Origin: DATDRS01 sp035291605
GTDB taxonomy: Bacteria > Chloroflexota > Anaerolineae > Anaerolineales > UBA6663
DNA: 5,583 nucleotides
Reading direction: 5' to 3'
Assembly: GCA_035291605.1 (NCBI GenBank)
Contig: DATDRS010000161.1
Coordinates: 1 to 5,583 of the forward strand
Positions 1-4,247 of this stretch are shown piece after piece; position 1 is the first letter of the stretch; each line of letters opens with the position of its first letter. A model generated the notes under the pieces. The model worked only from the letters and a program-made list of their open reading frames with translations. It was not told the DNA's origin and made no database searches. The position numbers and the translations under genes are program-made.

Positions 1-618
1 CACTACCCGAAAGTCGCCAAAGTAGTTGATCTGCTCGCGAAAATCGCCGTAAGGCCCGCACATCGCCAGGCCCCCGCTGAACACGTCTGGATTCTGCTCG
101 ACTGCCAGGGTCGTGATCAACCCTCCTTCGGAGACGCCTACGAGGTAGACTTTGTTTGGCGCACCTTTCTGTGTCTTGAAGATGTTCACCAAATCAACCA
201 GGTCGGCGATGCCTTCGACAACGGCCAGGCCATTCGTGCGGTAGCTGGTGGTCGCAAAAGCATAGCCCTGGGGGATGGCAAGCAAAGCCACCTGATCCGC
301 TTCGGCCGGGATGCTCAGCGGCGCAGTGGGCGTGACATAGCCGTGGGCATACACCACCAACCCGCCATTCCAGACAAACGGCGCAAATGGCATGCAGATG
401 CGATAAAGCGCACCGCTCGCCTGAGTCCCATCCGGGTCGCAGCCCGCCTGCAGCGTGGTCAGGTCGCCGGGGTCTTCTGCTCCTGACGGGCCGCTCATGC
501 CGGTATAGGCCATGACTGACTTGTGGCCGCCCTGGCGACTAAAAGCCGTCATGGAGCGCGCTGGAAACAGGGACAGGCTTAGAGCAGCTGCAATCGCCCA
601 GCGCGTAAAGTGAAACAA
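1..618 (-). CDS. secreted alpha/beta serine hydrolase, N-terminal part (3' end outside window)
   Basis: An open frame of 206 codons runs from a TTG at 618-616 to the window edge without a stop. The protein starts with a signal-peptide-like stretch: Arg6, then the hydrophobic run WAIAAALSLSLF, then small residues around 18-25, so export is likely. AHGY at residues 91-94 fits the oxyanion-hole strand of alpha/beta hydrolases, and GVSEGG at 161-166 is a nucleophile elbow (GxSxGG, Ser163) of the kind seen in prolyl-oligopeptidase-like hydrolases and esterases. The catalytic Asp and His should lie in the missing part. Cys60, Cys75 and Cys187 could form disulfides outside the cytoplasm. The TTG start is chosen because GGAG lies 6 nt upstream; an in-frame TTG at 624 has poorer spacing, and starting at Met23 would lose most of the signal peptide. 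The gene is transcribed divergently from the SWIM gene. The substrate (ester, peptide or polymer) cannot be told. Confidence 0.85.
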   Translation of the reverse strand, partial: MFHFTRWAIAAALSLSLFPARSMTAFSRQGGHKSVMAYTGMSGPSGAEDPGDLTTLQAGCDPDGTQASGALYRICMPFAPFVWNGGLVVYAHGYVTPTAPLSIPAEADQVALLAIPQGYAFATTSYRTNGLAVVEGIADLVDLVNIFKTQKGAPNKVYLVGVSEGGLITTLAVEQNPDVFSGGLAMCGPYGDFREQINYFGDFRVV

Positions 619-624
619 GGTCAA

Positions 625-628
625 CTCC
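625..628 (-). promoter_or_regulatory. ribosome binding site of the hydrolase gene
   Basis: GGAG on the minus strand lies 6 nt before the TTG at 618. It is the main reason for choosing this non-ATG start, which keeps the whole signal peptide. Confidence 0.55.
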
Positions 629-656
629 GATTTACCTCGCTGACAGACTTAAATCG

Positions 657-667
657 AGTATATACCA
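657..667 (-). promoter_or_regulatory. extended -10 promoter for the hydrolase
   Basis: The minus strand reads TGGTATATACT here. This gives an extended -10 (TGn followed by TATATA), with an overlapping TATACT shifted by two bases. No good -35 hexamer lies 16-18 bp upstream. Transcription would start near 650, giving a leader of about 30 nt before the TTG start at 618. The TGG-TATA form resembles the promoter at 1321-1329. Confidence 0.5.
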
Positions 668-754
668 GAACGCTCCTCCATGTGCACTTTCGTCATGAAT
701 GATTTGAAGATCGTTATATTCGTATTCGATGGATGGCCTGCGAGGCGCTAACGA

Positions 755-773
755 CATTAATCGGCCATTAATC
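755..773. repeat. 11-bp-spaced direct repeat CATTAATC
   Basis: CATTAATC occurs at 755-762 and again at 766-773, so the two copies start exactly 11 bp apart, about one helical turn. They lie about 43 bp upstream of the -35 at 816. This geometry is typical of tandem half-sites for OmpR/PhoB-type response regulators, but the core ATTAAT is AT-rich and self-complementary, so chance is possible. Its role as an operator is an inference. Confidence 0.3.
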
Positions 774-815
774 AGAACAGGACAATAATCACCCCCGGCG
801 TAGGGATTCCGGTAG

Positions 816-844
816 TTGACTCTTGGCGCGACTCGGCCTATACT
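816..844 (+). promoter_or_regulatory. near-consensus sigma-70-type promoter of the leader/SWIM unit
   Basis: The -35 TTGACT (816-821) and -10 TATACT (839-844) are separated by exactly 17 bp, with one mismatch from consensus in each hexamer. Transcription should start near 850. It is the best-formed promoter in the window and fires directly into the leader at about 851-957. A perfect 11-bp dyad, CAGTT-C-AACTG, lies at 851-861, on the expected start site, where a repressor could act. Confidence 0.75.
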
Positions 845-878
845 GCTAAACAGTTCAACTGGAGGGAATTACGGCCCT

Positions 879-920
879 ATGCGCCGAGCAACACTGACGG
901 CACAAGTGAACAGCCCATAA
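879..920 (+). CDS. possible 13-codon leader peptide
   Basis: ATG at 879 opens a 13-codon frame (MRRATLTAQVNSP) ending in TAA at 918-920, where the stop overlaps the base of the terminator stem. A strong purine run, GGAGGG, lies at 861-866, but its spacing of 12 nt to the ATG is long, and AGGG (863-866) could pair with CCCT (875-878), hiding it. The peptide has no run of one amino acid that would point to classical amino-acid attenuation. Its position fits a leader peptide, but translation is uncertain. Confidence 0.25.
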   Translation: MRRATLTAQVNSP

Positions 921-957
921 AAGCACGCGGTGCGTCTCTGCACTTGCGTGCTTTTTT
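919..957 (+). terminator. intrinsic terminator upstream of the SWIM gene
   Basis: AAAAGCACGC (919-928) pairs perfectly with GCGTGCTTTT (946-955). Inside, GTGC (930-933) pairs with GCAC (940-943) around the hexaloop GTCTCT. A run of six T follows at 952-957, partly within the stem. It lies after the strong promoter and 37 nt before the SWIM ATG, so it should limit transcription of that gene unless it is read through. The A-run on its left side may give weak termination on the minus strand too. Confidence 0.8.
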
Positions 958-984
958 ATTCCCTCACCATTCTCACTCACACCT

Positions 985-989
985 GGAGG
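985..989 (+). promoter_or_regulatory. ribosome binding site of the SWIM gene
   Basis: GGAGG lies 5 nt before the ATG at 995. It sets the start at 995 in preference to the longer frame from a TTG at 944, which lies inside the terminator stem. Confidence 0.8.
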
Positions 990-994
990 CTAAC

Positions 995-1234
995 ATGCTG
1001 GATTACGCTGGCAAGATCGCCAAGGCTAAGCGTTACGCCGAGGAACGCGAACGCTTCCGCTTCAACCAATTCAGCGTCACATTTAATGGCGATAACAATC
1101 CCCATCAGGTCAGTTTTGACAACGGCGCTTTCCATTGTGACTGTGAGTTCTTCATCATGCACCGCTGGTGCTCCCATACCCGCGCGCTCGAGATCGTCCT
1201 CGACAAAATGCTGCCGGAAACGACGCCGGCTTAG
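995..1234 (+). CDS. small SWIM zinc-finger protein
   Basis: This 79-aa protein consists of a basic, charged N-terminal helix (residues 3-23) followed by one SWIM zinc finger. The metal ligands are Cys48, Cys50, Cys59 and His61, in the CxC-x8-CxH pattern that defines the SWIM family (named after SWI2/SNF2 and MuDR transposases). The fold is completed by strands before it (FSVTF, QVSFD) and a helix after it (ALEIVLDKML). SWIM fingers usually bind DNA or proteins and are often parts of helicases or transposases; here the finger stands almost alone. GGAGG gives a clear start. The gene sits between two terminators and appears to be its own unit, fed by the promoter at 816-844. The domain call is firm; a role as adaptor or DNA-binding regulator is inferred. 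Confidence 0.88.
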   Translation: MLDYAGKIAKAKRYAEERERFRFNQFSVTFNGDNNPHQVSFDNGAFHCDCEFFIMHRWCSHTRALEIVLDKMLPETTPA

Positions 1235-1259
1235 CTGACAATTGAATACGCCGCTTCTG

Positions 1260-1297
1260 CGGGCGAGGCGCCTTAGAGCGCCTCGCCCGTTTTATTT
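1260..1297 (+). terminator. intrinsic terminator after the SWIM gene
   Basis: A perfect 12-bp GC-rich stem (1260-1271 with 1278-1289) closes on the hexaloop CTTAGA and is followed by TTTTATTT. It lies 25 nt after the SWIM stop and insulates that unit from the operon promoter at 1321. Confidence 0.92.
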
Positions 1298-1320
1298 ACG
1301 AGGCCGGCGGCGGGTCGAAA

Positions 1321-1329
1321 TGGTATAAT
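1321..1329 (+). promoter_or_regulatory. extended -10 promoter of the flippase/oxidoreductase operon
   Basis: TGGTATAAT is a perfect extended -10: TG, one base, then consensus TATAAT at 1324-1329. The sequence around 1301-1306, where a -35 would sit, is GC-rich and not consensus, so recognition would rest on the extended -10. The start site is expected near 1336, giving a 5' UTR of about 65 nt. Confidence 0.7.
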
Positions 1330-1345
1330 CGTCTCCACAGACCTT

Positions 1346-1368
1346 CCGGCGGGGTAGAACCCCGCCGG
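1346..1368 (+). other. 5' UTR hairpin of the operon
   Basis: CCGGCGGGG (1346-1354) pairs perfectly with CCCCGCCGG (1360-1368) around the loop TAGAA. It starts about 10 nt after the expected transcript start and ends 32 nt before the ATG at 1401. No run of T follows, so it is not a normal terminator. It could stabilise the 5' end of the mRNA or be a protein-binding structure. Confidence 0.65.
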
Positions 1369-1400
1369 TTCGTGTGTTAAACGTGGAGTCGTAGTCGGCA

Positions 1401-2423
1401 ATGAAACGTTGGCCATTCTGGCTGGGCGTGCTGATCAGCGTCCTCTTTTTATGGCTCGCCCTGCGCAGTCTGAAATTGAATGACGTCTGGTCGGCGCTGA
1501 AGACTGCTAACTACGGGTGGCTGATCCCCGGCGTGGCGGTGTATTTCGTAGGCGTGTGGGCGCGGGCGTGGCGCTGGCATCACTTGCTCAAGCCGATCAA
1601 AACCATCTCCACGCGGCAGATGTTCCCGGTCGTCGCCATCGGCTACATGGGCAACAACATTTACCCCGCGCGCGCGGGCGAAGTGCTCCGGGCATACGTC
1701 CTCCGCCGCAAGCAAGGCGTGCGGGTGAGTGCCAGCCTGGCAACGATCATCGTCGAGCGCATCTTCGACGGCGTGGTGATGCTCATGTTCGTGTTCTTCA
1801 ACCTGCACGGGTTGGCGGGCCTCACGGGGAATTCCGGCATCGCCGGGAGCATTCAGGCCGCAGCGATGTGGGGCGCAGCCGCTTTTGCCGCCGCGCTCGT
1901 CGCCTTCCTGCTGGGGGCGATGTTCCCTCATCAGTCGCTCGGCTTGTATCACCGCCTCGTCGCGCCGCTTATTCCCGCCCGGTTCCGCGAGAGAGTTACG
2001 GGGATGCTGGTGAGTTTCTGGTCAGGGCTGGAATCACTGCGTTCACCCGGCAGCGTCTTCATGGTTTTTCTCACCTCTATCGTCATCTGGCTGCTGGAGA
2101 CGGCAAAGTACTGGTTCGTCACCTTCGCCTTCGATTTCCGCGTGAGTTTCTTCGCGCTGATGCTGATGAACGGCATTGTCAATCTCGCGACGACGATCCC
2201 CTCCGCGCCGGGATATGTGGGCACATTCGACGCGCCGGGCATCGCGGTTTTGGCGGCGTATGGGGTCGCGCCAGGCGTCGCCGCCGGGTATACGCTCACC
2301 CTGCACGCCACGCTCTGGCTGCCCATCACGCTCCTCGGCGCGTATTACATGGCGCGCGAAGGATTGAATTGGAACAAGGTACAGGTAGAATACGACGCTC
2401 TTAAGAACGCCGAAGTTGGGTAG
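1401..2423 (+). CDS. flippase-like integral membrane protein (LPG_synthase_TM / YbhN-MprF transmembrane family)
   Basis: This 340-aa polytopic membrane protein has about eight hydrophobic segments, near residues 6-22, 39-57, 122-138, 155-175, 217-238, 248-266, 279-298 and 300-318. It matches the family that includes the flippase half of MprF, E. coli YbhN and archaeal AglD (LPG_synthase_TM). The family's conserved loop is seen as NNIYPARAGEVLRAYVL (85-101), followed by ER at 119-120, and the second signature is PSAPGYVGTFDAPG (267-280). Members move or handle lipid-linked substrates in the membrane. The soluble lysyltransferase domain of full MprF is absent, so this is not a complete lysyl-PG synthase. 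An in-frame TAG at 1392-1394 leaves the ATG at 1401 as the start; GGAG (1385-1388) is 12 nt away. It is the first gene of a two-gene operon, 24 nt before an FAD enzyme. The substrate is unknown. Confidence 0.88.
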   Translation: MKRWPFWLGVLISVLFLWLALRSLKLNDVWSALKTANYGWLIPGVAVYFVGVWARAWRWHHLLKPIKTISTRQMFPVVAIGYMGNNIYPARAGEVLRAYVLRRKQGVRVSASLATIIVERIFDGVVMLMFVFFNLHGLAGLTGNSGIAGSIQAAAMWGAAAFAAALVAFLLGAMFPHQSLGLYHRLVAPLIPARFRERVTGMLVSFWSGLESLRSPGSVFMVFLTSIVIWLLETAKYWFVTFAFDFRVSFFALMLMNGIVNLATTIPSAPGYVGTFDAPGIAVLAAYGVAPGVAAGYTLTLHATLWLPITLLGAYYMAREGLNWNKVQVEYDALKNAEVG

Positions 2424-2447
2424 CCATCAGGAAGACTCGTCAACTCC

Positions 2448-3770
2448 ATGCATATCGCCATCATCGGCGCCGGCCCGGCCGGTCTGGCCGCCGCCTACGA
2501 CCTCACCCGTGCCAGGCACCAGGTGACCGTTTTTGAAGGCGCTCCCCAGGTAGGCGGCCTCGCCGCCGGATTCAAGGCCCCCTACTGGGCGTGGGCGCTT
2601 GAAAAGTACTATCACCACTGGTTCGCCTCGGACAAAGCCATCCTCGGGTTGATCCGGGAACTGGGCTGGAGTGATCAAGTGCTGTTCCCCCGCCCGTACA
2701 CCGTGGCTTACGTCAACGGCAAGTTCGAGCCGCTCGACTCGCCCTTCCAGGCCCTCAAATTTTTCCTCAACCACTTCTCGCTGTGGGACACATTTCGCTT
2801 TGGCGTCGCGACGGCCTATCTGCGCTTCACGCCGTGGTGGCAGCCGTTGGAAAAAGTAACCGCCGCCGCATGGTCGCGCCGCTGGTACGGCCAGCGCGTG
2901 TATGAGACGTTGTGGCGGCCTCTGCTCGTCGGCAAGTTTGGCGAGGAGAATCTGGATGTGGTGAACATGGCGTGGCTGTGGGCGCGGCTTCATGCCCGCA
3001 CGACGCGCCTGGGCACGTTTGTGGGCGGATTCCAGGCCTTCCTGGACAAACTGGCGGGTGTGGTGCAGCAGCAGGGAGGCGAAATTCGGCTCAACAGCAT
3101 GGTGACGGGAATTAAGATGTCGGAAGTCGGCAGTCGGAGGGGGGAGGCGTGGAAGATAGAGTGTAGGGATCAGTGTTTCGATGGCTTTGATGTGGTCATC
3201 TCTACTTCTTCACCCGCGTTGATGGCTCAACTGGCCCCCGATCTGCCCGCCGAGTATTCTGAGAAGCTGCGCGCGCTCAAGTCCATGGGCGCCGTGGTGA
3301 TGGTGCTGTCGCTCGATCGCCAGTTGACGAAGTATTACTGGCACAACCTGCCCAAAGAGGCCGGGTTCCCCTTCCTCGCACTGGTCGAGCACACCAATTA
3401 TATGAAGCCTGAATACTACGGCGGCGACCACATCGTCTACTGCGGCGATTATCTTGATCCCGGCCACGCATATTTCAAGTTGAGCAAAGAAGAACTGCTG
3501 GAACAGTTCCTGCCCGCGCTCAAACGCTTCAACCCGGACTTTGACCGCCGCTGGGTGAAAGAAACGTGGCTTTGGAAGACGACCTATGCCCAGCCCGTCC
3601 CGCCGGTCAACCACTCGCGCAACGTTCCGCCCCTTCGTACCCCTGTGCCGGGGCTATATTTTGCCTCGATGAGCCAGGTGTACCCGTGGGATCGCGGGAC
3701 GAACTTCGCCGTGGAGATTGGGCGCAAGGCGGCGAAGATGGCCATGGAGGATGCAAAAAGAGAGGCGTAA
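2448..3770 (+). CDS. FAD-dependent oxidoreductase, HemY/amine-oxidase-like (COG1232-type)
   Basis: This 440-aa flavoprotein begins directly with a Rossmann ADP-binding motif: IIGAGPAGLAAAYDL (5-19), then acidic Glu30 ending the second strand (VTVFEGA), then GG at 36-37. The C-terminal FAD contact is PGLYFASMSQVYPWDRGTNF (401-420) and the helix after it. This is the layout of protoporphyrinogen oxidase, phytoene desaturase and UDP-galactopyranose mutase-like enzymes. The middle is rich in Trp and Tyr (WWQPLEKV, RWYGQRVYETLWRPLL), suggesting a substrate pocket or membrane contact. Haem synthesis is not implied: no haem genes are nearby. Its partner 24 nt upstream is a flippase-like membrane protein, so oxidation or isomerisation of a lipid-linked or glycan substrate is plausible. 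Residues 225-231 are coded by a 7-bp tandem repeat in a beta-hairpin turn. AGGAAG (2429-2434) is a distant ribosome site, 13 nt before the ATG. Class is sure; reaction is not. Confidence 0.88.
   Translation: MHIAIIGAGPAGLAAAYDLTRARHQVTVFEGAPQVGGLAAGFKAPYWAWALEKYYHHWFASDKAILGLIRELGWSDQVLFPRPYTVAYVNGKFEPLDSPFQALKFFLNHFSLWDTFRFGVATAYLRFTPWWQPLEKVTAAAWSRRWYGQRVYETLWRPLLVGKFGEENLDVVNMAWLWARLHARTTRLGTFVGGFQAFLDKLAGVVQQQGGEIRLNSMVTGIKMSEVGSRRGEAWKIECRDQCFDGFDVVISTSSPALMAQLAPDLPAEYSEKLRALKSMGAVVMVLSLDRQLTKYYWHNLPKEAGFPFLALVEHTNYMKPEYYGGDHIVYCGDYLDPGHAYFKLSKEELLEQFLPALKRFNPDFDRRWVKETWLWKTTYAQPVPPVNHSRNVPPLRTPVPGLYFASMSQVYPWDRGTNFAVEIGRKAAKMAMEDAKREA
3119..3139 (+). repeat. heptameric tandem repeat inside the FAD enzyme gene
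   Basis: Three copies of GTCGGNN (GTCGGAA, GTCGGCA and GTCGGAG) run head to tail, 21 bp in all, and are followed by a G-run. Being 21 bp, the array preserves the frame and codes for about seven residues (SEVGSRR, 225-231). It falls between strand VTGIKM and strand WKIECRD, a surface turn that varies in length in this family. Confidence 0.7.
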
Positions 3771-3795
3771 GCTGAGAGGGCTGGTCCCCGATTGA

Positions 3796-4203
3796 TCAGC
3801 GCTGCGACGCCACTTGCTCCCGCAGGTCAATCATCCAACCGCCCAGCGCGCTGGAGAGGATTACCAGGACAGCCGGGGCGTACCAGACCCCCGGCGCAAT
3901 CGGTAACCCGGCCGGCACCCGGCCGATCAGCGCGAAGCCCCACAACCCGCAGGCCAACCCGACCCACATCGGGTCCCGGCGTGCGAGCCACGCCCCGAGC
4001 GCGCCCAGCAGCACCGGTGGGGCGGCGAGCAGTATCGCGCTCAGGGTGACCAGTCCCACGCCGTCAAACAGCCCCGCACTCCCCGCCCGGCCTGACCACA
4101 ACCATGGAATCAGAGCCTGAGAGGCAAGCCGGTTAGACACGACCCCCAGCGTGTTGCCCACAAAGACCACGGCGATAACGCGCGTCCAGGAGGGGCGAGG
4201 CAT
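3796..4203 (-). CDS. small four-helix membrane protein of unknown function
   Basis: This 135-aa protein does not match a family I recognise. Four hydrophobic segments are visible, near residues 8-25, 47-72, 78-95 and 106-124, with short loops rich in Gly, Pro and Trp. An RR pair at 75-76 and a charged tail (DLREQVASQR) suggest which loops face the cytoplasm. There is no signal-peptidase or lipoprotein motif and no obvious catalytic residue. The ATG at 4203 is the only usual start after the mutS2 stop; the ribosome site is weak. The gene lies 44 nt downstream of mutS2 on the same strand, so co-transcription is likely, though a functional link is not implied. It converges with the FAD enzyme gene, leaving 25 nt between stops. 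The hydrophobic pattern and codon use support a real gene. Confidence 0.65.
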   Translation of the reverse strand: MPRPSWTRVIAVVFVGNTLGVVSNRLASQALIPWLWSGRAGSAGLFDGVGLVTLSAILLAAPPVLLGALGAWLARRDPMWVGLACGLWGFALIGRVPAGLPIAPGVWYAPAVLVILSSALGGWMIDLREQVASQR

Positions 4204-4247
4204 ACAATTCTCGATCCGGGATCGGATGAGTGAGCGTTCCGAGCCGG

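Larger units (their letters stand above)
619..815. other. intergenic region between divergent genes
   Basis: This stretch separates the hydrolase start from the plus-strand promoter at 816. It is more AT-rich than the flanking genes and has no convincing ORF. It contains the hydrolase ribosome binding site and extended -10, and the CATTAATC direct repeat at 755-773. No tRNA-like or mobile-element-like structure was seen in it. Confidence 0.6.
851..957 (+). ncRNA. ~107-nt leader RNA or small RNA ending in an intrinsic terminator
   Basis: The interval runs from the predicted start site of a strong promoter to the end of a strong terminator hairpin, so a discrete RNA of roughly 107 nt is expected. 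It matches no RNA I recognise: no SRP-RNA loop signature, no tmRNA or 6S hallmarks. No second promoter is visible between the terminator and the SWIM start at 995, so the RNA may be an attenuated leader for that gene and not an independent regulator. An alternative pairing, 899-908 with 941-952, would disrupt the terminator. Whether it is a leader, a free small RNA or both is open. Confidence 0.45.

Noticed and set aside
944..994. N-terminal extension of the SWIM protein from a TTG at 944
   Set aside because: The TTG lies in the terminator stem and has no ribosome site, while the ATG at 995 has GGAGG 5 nt upstream.
930..1238. 102-codon plus-strand frame overlapping the SWIM gene
   Set aside because: It overlaps the SWIM gene in another frame, is a Ser/Thr/Arg-rich composition typical of out-of-frame translation, and starts inside the terminator hairpin.
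1346..1368. 5' UTR hairpin as an intrinsic terminator
   Set aside because: The stem is strong, but the following bases (TTCGTGTG) are not a T-run, so it is reported as a UTR structure only.
1449..1952. Long minus-strand frame antisense to the flippase-like gene
   Set aside because: It is His/Arg/Pro-rich with no domain, and lies wholly antisense to a well-supported membrane protein gene.
2427..2993. 188-codon minus-strand frame antisense to the FAD enzyme gene
   Set aside because: It is a shadow of high-GC coding sequence; the plus-strand frame carries clear FAD-binding motifs across the same bases.
2448..3770. Assignment of the FAD enzyme as protoporphyrinogen oxidase (hemG/hemY)
   Set aside because: Only the general fold is shared; no haem-synthesis genes are nearby and the flippase-like partner points elsewhere.
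3781..3799. Hairpin between the converging genes as a bidirectional terminator
   Set aside because: The stem is only six pairs including a G-U, with a 7-nt loop and no T-run on either strand, too weak to call.
4212..4224. Dyad CGATCC-G-GGATCG upstream of the small membrane protein gene as an operator
   Set aside because: It lies in a 44-nt gap inside a probable transcript, has no promoter next to it, and palindromes around GATC are common in GC-rich DNA.
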